Assembly: GCF_000015965.1 (NCBI RefSeq)
Contig: NC_009091.1
Location: 1-64,000 of the forward strand
Direction of reading: 5' to 3'
Source of the DNA: Prochlorococcus marinus str. MIT 9301
Lineage (GTDB): Bacteria; Cyanobacteriota; Cyanobacteriia; PCC-6307; Cyanobiaceae
Length of the DNA stretch: 64,000 nt
In this document: one piece after another, positions 20,191-30,325 of the stretch
Layout: each line of letters begins with the position of its first letter
Numbering within the stretch: the stretch's first letter is position 1
Position numbers and translations under genes: made by a program
The notes under the pieces: model-generated
Database searches by the model: none
The model's input: only the letters and a program-made list of their open reading frames with translations
What the model was told of the DNA's origin: nothing

Positions 20191-20420
20191 TGACTTCTTT
20201 AAAGCATTTGGATCTTAAATCTGTTCCATGTCCTTTAAATGTTGTCAAAATCAAATTGGCTTTGGAAAAGTTATCTAAAAATGAACAACTTATAGTTGAA
20301 CTAGATAAAGGTGAGCCAGAAGAAATGGTATTAAATAACTTAAAAGAGATGGGATGTTTCTTTAAGCAAATTAAAGAAAGTAAAAAATTTATAAAAATAA
20401 AAATATTGAATGAAAACTAA
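20190..20420 (+). CDS. TusA/SirA-like sulfur-carrier family protein
   Basis: 76 residues. The family signature CPLNVVKIKLALEKL begins near residue 15, with the Cys-Pro at the start of the first helix. The order is beta-alpha-beta-alpha-beta: LDLKSVPCP, EQLIVELDKGEPEEMVLNNLKEMG, KKFIKIKI. TusA-type proteins carry persulfide sulfur for tRNA thiolation or other sulfur transfer. The start overlaps the dnaJ stop and its end overlaps the rsgA start by 11 bases, showing tight coupling. The actual partner is unknown. Confidence 0.85.
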   Translation: MTSLKHLDLKSVPCPLNVVKIKLALEKLSKNEQLIVELDKGEPEEMVLNNLKEMGCFFKQIKESKKFIKIKILNEN

Positions 20421-21327
20421 TAGTAAAAATTTAGGTTTAGTTACGAAAAAATTTAATGATTTTTTTTTAGTTGACTTAAAAAATCAAGAAAACTCTGAAA
20501 ATAGCGACAAATTTTTATGTAAGGTGAGGAAGTCTATAAATTTTAAGGATCAATTAATTTATGTTGGTGACGAAGTAATAATTGAAAATATCGATTTAAA
20601 AAGTAAACGCGCAATAATAACAAGTCTTATGAAAAGAAAAAATTTATTAATTAGACCCTCAGTCGCAAATATTTCTAACATATACATCACTTTTTCAGTA
20701 GAAGAGCCAGAGTTAAATTTATCTCAAGTTAATAGGTTTTTGATATCAGCAGAATCTATGGGTGTTGAAGTGTCATTAGTTTTGACAAAATGTGATTTAA
20801 TTTCAGATAAAAGAAGATCTTCATTAATTGATAAATTTGAGAAATGGGGTTACCAAGCAATAACTTTAAATTTTGAAAGATCTGATTACTTTAATAATTT
20901 ATTAGCTGATTTAAAGCAAAAAAAGTGTTCAATTTTTATGGGCCCATCAGGTGTTGGCAAAACTACTTTGCTTAATATGATAATTCCAGGCCTTCAAAAT
21001 AGTACTGCTCCAGTTTCCAATAAAATTAAGAGAGGTAAAAACACAACTCGAAATATAGAGTTATTTTCAATATCGAATCAAAGTTACATTGTGGATACTC
21101 CTGGTTTTAATATGCAACCTCCAGAGATTGATATTAATTTGTTACCAAATCTTTATGCAGAAATATATAAACAGGTAATTGAAGAAGGAATTAAGTGTAA
21201 ATTTCGTAACTGCTTACATTTAAAAGACGAGGGTTGTAATTTAAATAAATCCTTTGAAAGATATTCTTTTTATAAAGAAATGATTGAGTCTGCTAAGAGT
21301 CATTATTATCAAAACCAGGAAGATTAA
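20410..21327 (+). CDS. rsgA: Small ribosomal subunit biogenesis GTPase RsgA
   Basis: Circularly permuted GTPase assisting late 30S assembly. OB fold at about 1-75. The G motifs appear in permuted order: TKCD (G4) near residue 123, then P-loop [11 protein letters not shown] (G1) near 178, then DTPGF (G3) near 231. A C-terminal zinc knuckle has [15 protein letters not shown] near 262. 305 residues, slightly short but complete. Last gene of the grpE-dnaJ cluster; its 3' end overlaps the convergent YbaB gene by 35 bases. Confidence 0.95.
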   Translation: MKTNSKNLGLVTKKFNDFFLVDLKNQENSENSDKFLCKVRKSINFKDQLIYVGDEVIIENIDLKSKRAIITSLMKRKNLLIRPSVANISNIYITFSVEEPELNLSQVNRFLISAESMGVEVSLVLTKCDLISDKRRSSLIDKFEKWGYQAITLNFERSDYFNNLLADLKQKKCSIFMGPSGVGKTTLLNMIIPGLQNSTAPVSNKIKRGKNTTRNIELFSISNQSYIVDTPGFNMQPPEIDINLLPNLYAEIYKQVIEEGIKCKFRNCLHLKDEGCNLNKSFERYSFYKEMIESAKSHYYQNQED

Positions 21328-21643
21328 GATTTAATCCACCAGTCAAATCATTCATCCTTTCTTTCATAGTTGTAGTTGATAATTCATGAGCTTTTTTAAT
21401 AGCTTGTAAAATGTTTTGCTCTATTTTTTCTTTATCTGCATTTAAAAAATTTTCTTGTACTTCTACCTTTAAAGGAAGTTGATTTCCACTTATCCAGACT
21501 TTTATCATTTCATCATCACTTTTTCCTTCAATCTCCATATTTTCAAGTTCATCTTGTAATTTTTGAGCATCTTGCTGAATTTGTTTAGCTTTTTTAAAAG
21601 CTTCTGTAAGTTGTCCAAAGTTTGGAAGTCCAAAACCCGCCAT
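21293..21643 (-). CDS. YbaB/EbfC family nucleoid-associated protein
   Basis: 116 residues. N-terminal [33 protein letters not shown] is the long helix of the YbaB fold, followed by the strand block [19 protein letters not shown] and a second helix [23 protein letters not shown]. The family forms DNA-binding tweezers-like dimers. Genes of this family often sit near dnaX and recR; here it is downstream of murB, 17 bases apart, in a murC-murB-ybaB order typical of cyanobacteria. Overlaps rsgA at the 3' end. Confidence 0.92.
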   Translation of the reverse strand: MAGFGLPNFGQLTEAFKKAKQIQQDAQKLQDELENMEIEGKSDDEMIKVWISGNQLPLKVEVQENFLNADKEKIEQNILQAIKKAHELSTTTMKERMNDLTGGLNLNLPGFDNNDS

Positions 21644-21660
21644 TTTGTAAAAAAGTTTCT

Positions 21661-22554
21661 TTAATTAGGATAGTCAAAACCAATCATTCTTACTTCCGGT
21701 TGCAAATAAATTCCTTTGTTTTGTAGTACTTTTTGTTGAATTACTGTTATTAATTCAAAAATATCTTTTGAACTTGCTGAAGAAGTATTAATTATAAAAT
21801 TTGAATGTATTGTAGAAATTTCAGCACCGCCAATTTTAAATCCTTTTAAACCCATTTCATCAATTAATTTAGCAGCATAATGATTTTCAGGATTTTTAAA
21901 AACACTACCAAAGCTTGGTTGATGATATGGTTGTGTTTCTGTTTTTAATTTAAGGTTATTTTTGGTTGTTTGAATTAGTTGTTCTAGATTTCCATTAGGC
22001 TCAAAATGTAGTCTTGCACTAATAATTGTTAAATCATTTTTTTGAAAAGAGCTAAATCTATACTCAAAGTTTATATCTTTTTTTTCAATTTCAAGTTGTT
22101 CATGAGTTTTATTATTTATAACTTTTACGGAAATAAGATTTTTTGCTAGTGATAAATTTCCTGTGCCTGCATTCATATAAATTGCTCCTCCTAATGTTCC
22201 TGGAATTCCGACAGCCCATTCCCCTCCTTGTAATCCATTTTTAGCAAGAGAATTAGATAATGTTGGGAGCATTACACCTGCTTCAGCTTCAACAATTCCT
22301 GAATATGGCTCTATCTTTAATGATTTTAATTTTTTTGTACATAAAACTAAGCCTTTTATGAAAATATTATTTATTAAAAGATTTGAACCTGCGCCAATTA
22401 TTTGACATCTTTGTTTGTTTAAATTGGCCCATTTTATTAGATATGAAAATTCTTCAATGCTTACTGGCTCAGCAAAATATTCAGCTATTCCTCCCACTTT
22501 TATAGTCGTATAATTACTTAAATTACAGCTTTCAGAAAGAATTGTTTTTTTCAT
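21661..22554 (-). CDS. murB: UDP-N-acetylenolpyruvoylglucosamine reductase
   Basis: FAD/NADPH enzyme that makes UDP-MurNAc. FAD-binding features IGAGSNLLI near residue 54 and [18 protein letters not shown] near 116. Catalytic proton-donor Ser in SFGSVFKNP near 215, and the final Glu in QPEVRMIGF. At 297 residues, without the E. coli C-terminal loop, it is a type II MurB. Transcribed from murC, 15 bases upstream. Confidence 0.95.
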   Translation of the reverse strand: MKKTILSESCNLSNYTTIKVGGIAEYFAEPVSIEEFSYLIKWANLNKQRCQIIGAGSNLLINNIFIKGLVLCTKKLKSLKIEPYSGIVEAEAGVMLPTLSNSLAKNGLQGGEWAVGIPGTLGGAIYMNAGTGNLSLAKNLISVKVINNKTHEQLEIEKKDINFEYRFSSFQKNDLTIISARLHFEPNGNLEQLIQTTKNNLKLKTETQPYHQPSFGSVFKNPENHYAAKLIDEMGLKGFKIGGAEISTIHSNFIINTSSASSKDIFELITVIQQKVLQNKGIYLQPEVRMIGFDYPN

Positions 22555-22569
22555 AAATTATTTATCCAT

Positions 22570-23976
22570 TTAATTATTTTTATTTAAAATTGACCAGAAA
22601 TTATGACAATCACCAGCTCCCATATTCAAAATTAAATCCCCTTTTTGAGTTAATTCGTAAAAATTCTTCGTAACTTCATAATAATTATTTATGTAACTAA
22701 CATTTTTATTTTTTTTATAAATCAGATCAGTGATAATTTTCGAAGTTATTCTATCTTCGTTTCCTTCCCCTGCTCCATAAATACTGGTTACATAAATAAC
22801 ATCTGCTTTTGATAATTCTTCAGCGAATTCTTTCGTAAATTGTTTTACTCGAGAGTATCTATGAGGTTGAAATATAGCTATTAATCTACTTTTTTGACAT
22901 TCTTTATTATGGTTTTGTTGAATCAATAATCTTCCTAATTTAATCGTTTCTTTTATTTCGTTTGGGTGATGTGCATAATCATCATATAAACTTCTTTCAT
23001 CTAATTGGCCTCTAAATTCAAATCTTTTTTTTGGCAGTTTTAGATATTTTATATTTTTTTTAATTTCTATAAAATCTACTCCTATCATTCTTGAAGCAGC
23101 TATTGCTGCGGTGATATTTGATAGATTGTGTAAACCTGGAATTGGGATATTTAAACTACTAATAAAATTTCCATTTTCATAATATTTCCCAATTGTATAC
23201 TTTGAATTAATCTCAATCGGAATTATTGCATAAGTAACGTTTTTAGCAGTACTGTTTGACCACTTCCAATTAGAATAAAAATTATTTCTTGACGTTTCAC
23301 AATCAAAATTAAGTAGTAATTTTTTAGAGTTTTTAGCGAAACTTTTAAAAGTAGAGATTACTTCATTTAAATTAGAAAAGTGATCGCAATGATCAAAATC
23401 AATGTTATTAATTATTCCGATATCAGACTTATATTTGTTAATTGTTCCATCAGATTCATCAACTTCAGCTACTAAGTATTTTGTATTATCTAAATGACAA
23501 TTAGAGTTGTAAATAGGAATTATTCCTCCAGTTATTGAAGACGAATTACGTGTACATAACTCAAGTATTGTTGAAAGAAATGTACTGGTTGATGTTTTTC
23601 CGTGGCTGCCTGCTACCGCCAATGCAGTGTAAGTGCGCATTAGCATTGCAAGTATCTCTGAACGATGTTTTATTGATAAATTATTTTCTCTGCAGTACGA
23701 AAATTCTTCATTTTCTGGCTTGATCGCGGAGCTTACAACAAAATAAATCAATTTGTTGGTAAATTTTGAAATAATAAATTCAATATTTTGTCGTACTTGA
23801 GAATTAAAGATTACTGCACCTAATTTCTCTAATTTATTGGTTTCATCATTTTTAACTAAATCAGATCCTGAAACTGAATAACCTTTTTTAAGTAAACCTA
23901 TTGCTAATGCTGACATCCCAATACCCCCAATCCCAATAAAATGAAAATGACCTTTCAATAGTAATTCTTTATCCAA
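22570..23976 (-). CDS. murC: UDP-N-acetylmuramate--L-alanine ligase
   Basis: Adds the first amino acid to UDP-MurNAc in peptidoglycan synthesis. N-terminal Rossmann HFIGIGGIGMSALAIGLLKKGY near residue 11, ATP loop VAGSHGKTSTSTF near 118, EVDESDGTI near 170, NIDFDHCDHF near 190, and the C-terminal DDYAHHPNEI near 330. 468 residues, as expected. Diverges from gap2 across a 193-bp AT-rich intergenic region. Confidence 0.96.
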   Translation of the reverse strand: MDKELLLKGHFHFIGIGGIGMSALAIGLLKKGYSVSGSDLVKNDETNKLEKLGAVIFNSQVRQNIEFIISKFTNKLIYFVVSSAIKPENEEFSYCRENNLSIKHRSEILAMLMRTYTALAVAGSHGKTSTSTFLSTILELCTRNSSSITGGIIPIYNSNCHLDNTKYLVAEVDESDGTINKYKSDIGIINNIDFDHCDHFSNLNEVISTFKSFAKNSKKLLLNFDCETSRNNFYSNWKWSNSTAKNVTYAIIPIEINSKYTIGKYYENGNFISSLNIPIPGLHNLSNITAAIAASRMIGVDFIEIKKNIKYLKLPKKRFEFRGQLDERSLYDDYAHHPNEIKETIKLGRLLIQQNHNKECQKSRLIAIFQPHRYSRVKQFTKEFAEELSKADVIYVTSIYGAGEGNEDRITSKIITDLIYKKNKNVSYINNYYEVTKNFYELTQKGDLILNMGAGDCHNFWSILNKNN

Positions 23977-24012
23977 TGTTTATCTTTTACTTAAATCAAA
24001 ATAACTTCTAGG

Positions 24013-24018
24013 TATAAT
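24013..24018 (+). promoter_or_regulatory. Candidate -10 box upstream of gap2
   Basis: A perfect TATAAT lies in GGTATAATTT within the murC/gap2 divergent region. A second -10-like TATGAT occurs nearer the gene at about 24129 in CAGTATGATCAG. No clear -35 partner is seen, which is common in this AT-rich genome. Confidence 0.4.
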
Positions 24019-24169
24019 TTTGCTATTTTTTATTAAAAAAAAATGTTTTTTTTTCGTGAATTAATACAAAACTAGACTTATTTGCTTAATAAATCAAAAA
24101 AACCTTACGTTATTGCACAAAATTCAGTATGATCAGCAACTTAGGTAAATCTTTTAGAAATTATTAGTT

Positions 24170-25192
24170 ATGACTTTGCGTGTTGCAATTAACGGCTTTG
24201 GCAGAATTGGTCGAAACTTTATGCGTTGTTGGCTTAGTAGAGGGGCCTATACCAATATTGAAGTAGTTGGAATTAACGTTACCTCAGATCCTAAGACAAA
24301 TGCTCATCTATTAAAGTATGATTCAGTCCTTGGTCAACTTGATGGTGTTGATATTCAATATACTGATGATACTTTTGTAATTAATAACAAGACAATTAAG
24401 TGTTTCTCTGATAGAAACCCATTAAATCTCCCTTGGAAAGACTGGGGTGTAGATTTGGTTATCGAATCTACTGGCGTTTTTAATACAGACGTAGGAGCAA
24501 GTAAGCACTTAGAGGTGGGAGCAAAAAAAGTTATCTTAACTGCTCCAGGTAAAGGCGATGGAGTTGGTACTTATGTAGTTGGAGTTAATGCTGATACATA
24601 TAAGCATACAGATTATGATATTTTGAGTAATGCCAGTTGTACAACGAACTGTTTAGCTCCAGTAGTTAAAGTTTTAGATCAAACTTTTGGAATTAACAAA
24701 GGTTTAATGACTACGATTCATAGTTATACAGGGGATCAAAGAATTTTAGATAATAGTCATAGAGATTTAAGAAGGGCTAGAGCCGCTGCTACAAACATCG
24801 TTCCTACTTCTACAGGTGCTGCAAAAGCAGTAGCACTTGTATACCCAGAAATGAAAGGCAAATTAACAGGAATTGCAATGAGAGTTCCAACTCCTAACGT
24901 TTCAGCGGTAGATTTTGTTTTTGAATCTTCTAAATCTGTCACAACTGAAGAAGTCAATAATGCTCTCAAGGAAGCATCTCTAAGCTCAATGAAAGGCATT
25001 ATTAAGTATGGAGATGAACCATTAGTGTCGAGTGATTATGCAGGTACCAATGAATCATCAATTGTAGATAGTGACCTTACTATGTGTATCGGAGATAACC
25101 TTGTTAAGGTCCTTGCATGGTATGACAATGAGTGGGGTTATAGTCAGAGAGTTGTAGATTTAGCAGAGATTGTTGCTAAGAATTGGGAGTAA
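24170..25192 (+). CDS. gap2: Glyceraldehyde-3-phosphate dehydrogenase, NADP-utilising Calvin-cycle type
   Basis: Reduces 1,3-bisphosphoglycerate in the Calvin cycle. Cofactor motif NGFGRIGR at 8-15, catalytic Cys157 in SNASCTTNC, and phosphate-site residues in [11 protein letters not shown] near 210. The residue after strand two is in [10 protein letters not shown], not the acidic Asp of NAD-specific enzymes, which indicates use of NADP as in cyanobacterial Gap2. 340 residues and no CP12-like C-terminal extension. Convergent with thiL with no gap between them. Confidence 0.96.
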   Translation: MTLRVAINGFGRIGRNFMRCWLSRGAYTNIEVVGINVTSDPKTNAHLLKYDSVLGQLDGVDIQYTDDTFVINNKTIKCFSDRNPLNLPWKDWGVDLVIESTGVFNTDVGASKHLEVGAKKVILTAPGKGDGVGTYVVGVNADTYKHTDYDILSNASCTTNCLAPVVKVLDQTFGINKGLMTTIHSYTGDQRILDNSHRDLRRARAAATNIVPTSTGAAKAVALVYPEMKGKLTGIAMRVPTPNVSAVDFVFESSKSVTTEEVNNALKEASLSSMKGIIKYGDEPLVSSDYAGTNESSIVDSDLTMCIGDNLVKVLAWYDNEWGYSQRVVDLAEIVAKNWE

Positions 25193-26179
25193 CTAAAAGT
25201 GTTTGAAAGTCGTATTATTTAATATTTTGTTTTTTTTATTATCATTAAATTCTATTGATGGTTTACCATCAGTAAAAAAACCAATCTCGTTAATATTTTT
25301 ATCAAGTTTAGATAAATTCTTTGCCCATTTTTTTGGCAATGAGAACACTAATTCATAATCTTCACCCCCAAAAAAATAATATTCATCCCATTTATCTCCA
25401 TTAGGCCAATCTTTATCTTTAGGTATTTTTTCATAATCTATTATCGCTTTGCAGCTGCTAGCCATTGCTAGATCTTGTAATGCTTGAAATAAACCATCAC
25501 TGCTATCAGTGCATCCTATTCTCTTAATTTTTTTATTGGAGCGAGTTTTGAGGAGATTATTTAGAAAATTTGGGTAAACTCTAGGTCGACAAAAATGTTC
25601 AATGGACTTAATAATTAATCTTTCATTAAGAGAAAATTGATTATCGAAATTAATTTTATTTTGCATCAAAAATCCTAGTTTGCTAAGACCATGAATTCCT
25701 GTAGTTAAAATTATCTCTCCTGGTTTGCATGCGTTTCTTCTTAATTCAAGTTCACCTTGTATTCCAAAGGCTGTAATTGAAATGACTTTGTCATCCCCCT
25801 TTGAGCAATCTCCCCCTAGAATCATCCCGCCATATTCTTTTAATGCTTTATTAATTCCTTTGTATAATTCTTCAACCCAAATCCACTCAGTTCTAGGAGG
25901 TAGAACTAGGCTTATTGTAATTCCAATAGTTTTCTTACTGCCACTAGATAATAAGTCTGAGATGTTGCTTACAACTGCTTTCCACCCAAGGTCCATAGGA
26001 CAAATATTAATGTCATTGAAATGAACATTTTCTACCAAACAATCAGTATTAACAAGTAAATTTTCATTTTTAGTTTTGATTAAAGCGCAATCATCTGAAA
26101 TTTGGTTTTTAGGCATAAATTTTCCTAGCCTATTGATTAATTCTTTTTCTCCTATATCTTCTAATGTTTTTTTATGCAT
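25193..26179 (-). CDS. thiL: Thiamine-monophosphate kinase
   Basis: Makes thiamine diphosphate from TMP. AIRS/PurM-like fold with NTDCLVENVHF near residue 44, LGWKAVVSNISDLLSSG near 63, LGGDCSKGDDKVIS near 119, TDSSDGLFQAL near 224, and YFFGGEDYELVFSLP near 268. 328 residues. The ATG overlaps the end of the upstream cyclophilin gene by eight bases, so they are co-transcribed. Abuts the gap2 stop. Confidence 0.94.
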   Translation of the reverse strand: MHKKTLEDIGEKELINRLGKFMPKNQISDDCALIKTKNENLLVNTDCLVENVHFNDINICPMDLGWKAVVSNISDLLSSGSKKTIGITISLVLPPRTEWIWVEELYKGINKALKEYGGMILGGDCSKGDDKVISITAFGIQGELELRRNACKPGEIILTTGIHGLSKLGFLMQNKINFDNQFSLNERLIIKSIEHFCRPRVYPNFLNNLLKTRSNKKIKRIGCTDSSDGLFQALQDLAMASSCKAIIDYEKIPKDKDWPNGDKWDEYYFFGGEDYELVFSLPKKWAKNLSKLDKNINEIGFFTDGKPSIEFNDNKKNKILNNTTFKHF

Positions 26180-27263
26180 TTAATTTGAGGTTTTCAATCC
26201 CATCTAAAACATCAATTGAAATGATTGTGTCATCTTTAGTAAGCTCTTCTAATACATCAAATCCATCAACAACGTAACCAAAGGCAGCATTTCTCCCGTC
26301 AATTAAATTGCGACCTGCTGGATTTAATTCTGCTTCATATAAAAAGAAGAAAAATTGTGATGAGCCATCATCAACTGCGGTATTTGAATGAGACCATCCT
26401 AGCGTTCCAAGTGTGGCAAAAGGTAATGTTGGCGTCTCTGTGTAAAGACCTAAATCTTCAAAAGTTTGATTATAAAAAGTATCTTTTTCGTTAGGAATTC
26501 TAATTTCTAAGGGAACGTGACGTTCTACGTTTGTTTCAGGATCTACATAGCCAATTTCTTCACCGATTGGATCACCTGTTTGCAGTACAAAAAATTCTTC
26601 TGCTCTATTTATAGGTAAATTTTTGTAGAAGTTTTTTGAAGATAAATCAATAAATGCTCCTGCTGTAAGTGGCGCGTTAAATCCATCTACAATAGCTTGC
26701 ATATCTCCTTTGGAAGTTTTTATATTGACTTTTGCCCTGCCAAGTAATCTTGGTAAATTATCAAATTCCTGAGGAATAGAGTATGGAAATTCAGTTGGTA
26801 GAAAATATTCTTCTAATCCACCTATTTTATCTAAGGCGTCTCTTCGGGTCGCTATAAATGAGTATTTATCCTTTGATTTAGAATAGTCTTGAAGACTATC
26901 AAAATTTTCTTTGAGTTCTAAAAATGTTTTTTCAGCAATTTCCTTTTTATCATTTGGTAATTCTTGAATAATTTTACTCTGGTATTTTTTTAGTAAAGAT
27001 TGACATTTTGTAACAGTTTTTGAAAGGGCGGGCCATCTTCCTCCTCTTACAAGATCACTAGTTTCTTCCAGTTTATGTTGAATTTCTTGCAACTCGACTT
27101 GCTTGATAGGAAGTGCATTTCTGAGGATTGCACTAGGGTCTTTTACTGCATTTCCAGTAGGTAAATCAGCTAGTACTTGAATCGGTTTCAAGAGGAAAAC
27201 CTGTAAAATTACAATTGATATGATTAAGAAAAGTTTGTTCTGATTTGATAAGAATTTTTGCAT
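26172..27263 (-). CDS. Lumenal or periplasmic cyclophilin-type peptidyl-prolyl isomerase
   Basis: 363 residues. The signal peptide [23 protein letters not shown] at about 11-33 predicts export. An all-helical N-terminal region (about 45-170) is followed by a cyclophilin domain (about 190-360) containing [40 protein letters not shown] and [13 protein letters not shown]. This layout matches the TLP40-like cyclophilins of thylakoid lumen. Several canonical cyclophilin catalytic residues are substituted, so activity may be low and a scaffold role is possible. Overlaps thiL by eight bases and diverges from efp, with only about 43 bases between start codons. Confidence 0.9.
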   Translation of the reverse strand: MQKFLSNQNKLFLIISIVILQVFLLKPIQVLADLPTGNAVKDPSAILRNALPIKQVELQEIQHKLEETSDLVRGGRWPALSKTVTKCQSLLKKYQSKIIQELPNDKKEIAEKTFLELKENFDSLQDYSKSKDKYSFIATRRDALDKIGGLEEYFLPTEFPYSIPQEFDNLPRLLGRAKVNIKTSKGDMQAIVDGFNAPLTAGAFIDLSSKNFYKNLPINRAEEFFVLQTGDPIGEEIGYVDPETNVERHVPLEIRIPNEKDTFYNQTFEDLGLYTETPTLPFATLGTLGWSHSNTAVDDGSSQFFFFLYEAELNPAGRNLIDGRNAAFGYVVDGFDVLEELTKDDTIISIDVLDGIENLKLNA

Positions 27264-27306
27264 AGCACTCTTGCAGGTTTATGATCCTTGGGGATGTAAT
27301 ACAGGA

Positions 27307-27867
27307 ATGATTTCCAGTAACGATTTTCGCACAGGTACTACCATCGAATTGGATGGACAAGTTTGGCGTGTTGTAGAATTTCTACATGTCAAGCCTGGTA
27401 AGGGTTCTGCTTTCGTGCGAACAAAATTAAAATCAGTTCAAAACGGCAACGTGGTTGAAAAAACTTTTCGAGCCGGAGAATCAGTACAGCAGGCTATCCT
27501 TGAGAAGTCTAACCTGCAGCACACTTATGTGGAGTCTGGTGATTATGTTTTTATGGATATGACAAGTTTTGAAGAGACAAGACTTTCCTCTGAACAAATC
27601 GGTAAAGGCGCAAAGTATTTGAAAGAAGGAATGGAGGTTAATGTAATTTTCCATAATGGTAAAGTTTTAGAAGTAGAACTTCCAATATCTATCACTTTGA
27701 AAGTTACAGAGACTGATCCTGGAGTTAAAGGTGATACTGCTAGTGGGGGCACGAAACCAGCTATTCTAGAAACAGGTGCTCAAGTTATGGTTCCTTTATT
27801 TATTTCTGTGGGAGAAATGATTAGAGTTGATACTCGTAATGACAGTTATCTTGGACGTGAAAATTAA
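27307..27867 (+). CDS. efp: Elongation factor P
   Basis: Relieves ribosome stalling at polyproline. The ATG at 27307 gives the standard [18 protein letters not shown] and 186 residues. An in-frame TTG at 27271 would add 12 residues and nearly reach the divergent cyclophilin start, so I reject it. The modified-lysine loop is [16 protein letters not shown] near residue 28, and OB-fold domains follow, ending in [14 protein letters not shown]. The stop overlaps the accB start by one base (TAATG), a classic efp-accB pair. Confidence 0.96.
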   Translation: MISSNDFRTGTTIELDGQVWRVVEFLHVKPGKGSAFVRTKLKSVQNGNVVEKTFRAGESVQQAILEKSNLQHTYVESGDYVFMDMTSFEETRLSSEQIGKGAKYLKEGMEVNVIFHNGKVLEVELPISITLKVTETDPGVKGDTASGGTKPAILETGAQVMVPLFISVGEMIRVDTRNDSYLGREN

Positions 27868-28373
27868 TGGCTATGAAATTAGATCATGAAGACTTAAATC
27901 ACTTAATAGATAAGATTTCTACAAGTGACATACAAGAGTTCTCGCTAGAGGGAGAAGATTTTAAACTCGAAATAAAAAGGAATTTACTTGATCACAACCA
28001 AGTTTTTAATAATTTAGTTTCTAATACTTCAATTGATAAGCAAACAATTGCTAATCAAAAACCCATCAACGACGCTATTCCTCTAGTTAATGAGCCTGAA
28101 GCGCCTCAGGTAGCACCTCCAGGGCGTTCTGACCTAACTGAAATTACATCTCCTATGGTTGGCACATTTTATAGGGCTGCAGCGCCTGGTGAGGAGCCAT
28201 TCGTCGAAGTAGGAAATAACGTTAAAGTTGGTCAAACTATTTGTATTTTGGAAGCAATGAAATTAATGAATGAAATTGAATCTGAATTTAATGCTGAAAT
28301 AGTAGAGATTCTCGTTGAAAATGGGACACCAGTAGAATTTGGCCAAGTTTTAATGCGTGTAAAGCAGTCTTGA
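27867..28373 (+). CDS. accB: Biotin carboxyl carrier protein of acetyl-CoA carboxylase
   Basis: Carries carboxybiotin for fatty-acid synthesis. The biotinyl domain spans residues about 90-168 with the attachment Lys132 in EAMKLMNE. It follows a Pro/Ala/Val linker (about 65-90) and an N-terminal helical segment. Coupled to efp. It ends 24 bases inside the convergent pdxA gene. Confidence 0.96.
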   Translation: MAMKLDHEDLNHLIDKISTSDIQEFSLEGEDFKLEIKRNLLDHNQVFNNLVSNTSIDKQTIANQKPINDAIPLVNEPEAPQVAPPGRSDLTEITSPMVGTFYRAAAPGEEPFVEVGNNVKVGQTICILEAMKLMNEIESEFNAEIVEILVENGTPVEFGQVLMRVKQS

Positions 28374-29384
28374 ATTGTTAGTAATTTCTACAGCGGCCTT
28401 TATCGCCTCAATCATGCTCTGAGATTGAGCAACTCCTTTGCCAGCAATATCAAATCCTGTTCCATGATCTGGAGATGTTCTTATAAAAGGTAAACCGATT
28501 GTGGTGTTTACTGAGTAATTAAGGGCTATCACTTTCATTGGTATTAAACCTTGATCATGATACATAGCAAGAATGCCATCATGTTTTTCAGCATTTTTGT
28601 CACTCCAGGCTTTTACGGAAGAATTCCAGCAACTATCTGGTGATAAAGGGCCTAATAATTTAATGTTTCTATTTTTTTTTGACCATGTAATTAATGCATC
28701 ATTGAGCCAATCTTTTTCTTCATGTCCTAAAATACCTTCCTCGCCGGCATGAGGGTTTAATCCTGCTACTTTTAAAGTCGGTTTATCATTATAGGTATTA
28801 CAAAAATCTTTAAAAAGATCTAATTTAGAGTGGATTAATTCTGTATTTAATTTTTTGGAAACTTCACAAAGTGCTATGTGGGTTGTTGCTAGTAGAGTAT
28901 TAAATCTCCAACCTGTAATTGGTGATTTTGCTGTGAATAACATTCCAACGTTTTTTACCCCACATGATTTTGCTAGTACTTCAGTTTGACCCGTGAAGTC
29001 ATGACCTGCTAAGGACCATGATTTCTTGCAAATTGGTCCAGTTACAAGTGCTGAATCGGGATATTGTTTTACAATTTCTATTGCTTTTTTTAAATATTGG
29101 AAACTTGAATCACCGTAACTTGATTTAGAGTTATTATTTGTTGAAGAAACTTCGAGATCATGTATCTTTAAATTTTTGGGATTTGCAAGGCTTTCCAATC
29201 CTAAGGATCTAAGGTGTTCATATGTATCATGTAGGTTTTTTTCTGATCCAACTAATTTAAATTCAATATTTTTTGGTATCTCATTTGAACAAAGTGCTTT
29301 TAAGATTATTTCGGGTCCAATACCTGACTCATCTCCCACGCTTATTACTACCTTCAATGGTTTATTTGTATTTTGTAAATTCAT
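28350..29384 (-). CDS. pdxA: 4-hydroxythreonine-4-phosphate dehydrogenase
   Basis: NAD-dependent step in DXP-dependent pyridoxal phosphate synthesis. Metal-binding histidines appear in ATTHIALCEV near residue 166, GLNPHAGEEG near 209 and LAMYHDQGLIPMK near 272. ISVGDESGIGPEI at the N-terminus and the C-terminal RTSPDHGTGFDIAGKG are typical. 344 residues. Overlaps the accB 3' end by 24 bases. Confidence 0.95.
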   Translation of the reverse strand: MNLQNTNKPLKVVISVGDESGIGPEIILKALCSNEIPKNIEFKLVGSEKNLHDTYEHLRSLGLESLANPKNLKIHDLEVSSTNNNSKSSYGDSSFQYLKKAIEIVKQYPDSALVTGPICKKSWSLAGHDFTGQTEVLAKSCGVKNVGMLFTAKSPITGWRFNTLLATTHIALCEVSKKLNTELIHSKLDLFKDFCNTYNDKPTLKVAGLNPHAGEEGILGHEEKDWLNDALITWSKKNRNIKLLGPLSPDSCWNSSVKAWSDKNAEKHDGILAMYHDQGLIPMKVIALNYSVNTTIGLPFIRTSPDHGTGFDIAGKGVAQSQSMIEAIKAAVEITNNSRLLYTH

Positions 29385-29403
29385 AAAAATTTAAATTTAT
29401 TTT

Positions 29404-30282
29404 TTAACTATTCAGATAGCAATTTTTTAAGCCTACTTTATAGTTTTTATAAATTAGTTTATATCCAAGTGTTTCGCATAAAAGTTTATTCGAAACTCTT
29501 CTATTTTCCATCCAAAAAGATTTAGCTATAGGTGATAATTCCTCTTTTGCATCTTCAAATAATATTGGCTTTGGCATTGTTAAGCCAAGTAAATCGTAGC
29601 AAAATTGAATTACCTCTATTTGAGAACAGGGTTCATCATCTGCAATATTTATAATTTGGTAAAACTTTAAGGAATTTTTGTTTTGTAATAAGTAGATAAT
29701 TGCATTTGCAATATCAGCAACATGAATTCTCGAAAATACCTGGTTTTTTTTTGATATCACGCGAATTTTTTTATTTTTTATTGCCTCAAAAGTCGATCTT
29801 CCAGGTCCGTAAATACCCGGTAACCTGAAAATTTGTACAGGTAAACCAGATTCAATCCATTCTTTTTCACAATTTAACCTCTTATAACTTCGTTTTTGAA
29901 AGGGGTTTGGTTCATTAATTTCAGAAACCCAATCACCTTTGGTATTCCCGTAAACTCCTGTAGTAGATAAATAGCCAACCCATTCAAGGGACATACTTTT
30001 TAGTTTATTTTTAAGACTTTTTAATACTGGATCATTCCCATTTTTGTCGGGAGGTATGCAACTAAGAATATGAGTTACTCCATCAAAAATTTTTGCATCA
30101 GGAACCACACCGTTTTCGCTGTTGAAAACAAAACTATTTGGATCACCGCTTATAGATCTTGAGCTTGTTAAAACAGTGCAACCGAATTTTTTAATAGTTT
30201 TTGCAAAATAACTACCGCTGTAACCACATCCTAAGATTAAAAATTTATTTTTATTTCCAATTAAACTTGCAGTCTTCATCAT
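29404..30282 (-). CDS. NAD-dependent epimerase/SDR-like protein
   Basis: 292 residues of extended short-chain dehydrogenase type. Rossmann loop LILGCGYSGSYFAKTIKKFG at about 14-33, GYLSTTGVYGNTKGDW near 102, FRLPGIYGPGRS near 152 and HVADIANAIIYLL near 188. The usual YxxxK is not in standard register (RSYKRLNCEKEW), as in the YeeD/YfcH-like group, so substrate and even catalysis are uncertain. Shares an inverted-repeat promoter region with the divergent small gene at 30315. Confidence 0.82.
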   Translation of the reverse strand: MMKTASLIGNKNKFLILGCGYSGSYFAKTIKKFGCTVLTSSRSISGDPNSFVFNSENGVVPDAKIFDGVTHILSCIPPDKNGNDPVLKSLKNKLKSMSLEWVGYLSTTGVYGNTKGDWVSEINEPNPFQKRSYKRLNCEKEWIESGLPVQIFRLPGIYGPGRSTFEAIKNKKIRVISKKNQVFSRIHVADIANAIIYLLQNKNSLKFYQIINIADDEPCSQIEVIQFCYDLLGLTMPKPILFEDAKEELSPIAKSFWMENRRVSNKLLCETLGYKLIYKNYKVGLKNCYLNS

Positions 30283-30325
30283 GCCGGGTTAAAGTAGTAC
30301 ATATGTATTAATTAATGATGAAGAC
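30272..30325. repeat. 11-bp inverted repeat spanning two divergent start codons
   Basis: GTCTTCATCAT (30272-30282) and ATGATGAAGAC (30315-30325) are exact reverse complements. They contain the start codons of the genes at 30282 (minus) and 30315 (plus), so both proteins begin Met-Met-Lys-Thr. The 32 bases between them hold the LexA-like palindrome at 30296-30309. Confidence 0.85.
30296..30309. promoter_or_regulatory. LexA-box-like palindrome in a divergent promoter
   Basis: AGTACATATGTATT matches the cyanobacterial LexA (SOS) consensus RGTACNNNDGTWCB at every defined position except one (T for C). Its core TACATATGTA is a perfect 10-bp palindrome. It sits between the start codons of the divergent genes at 30282 (minus) and 30315 (plus), where a repressor could control both. 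Confidence 0.4.

Noticed and set aside
27271-27306. N-terminal extension of EF-P
   Set aside because: EF-P normally begins MISSNDFR; the extension runs almost to the divergent gene start.
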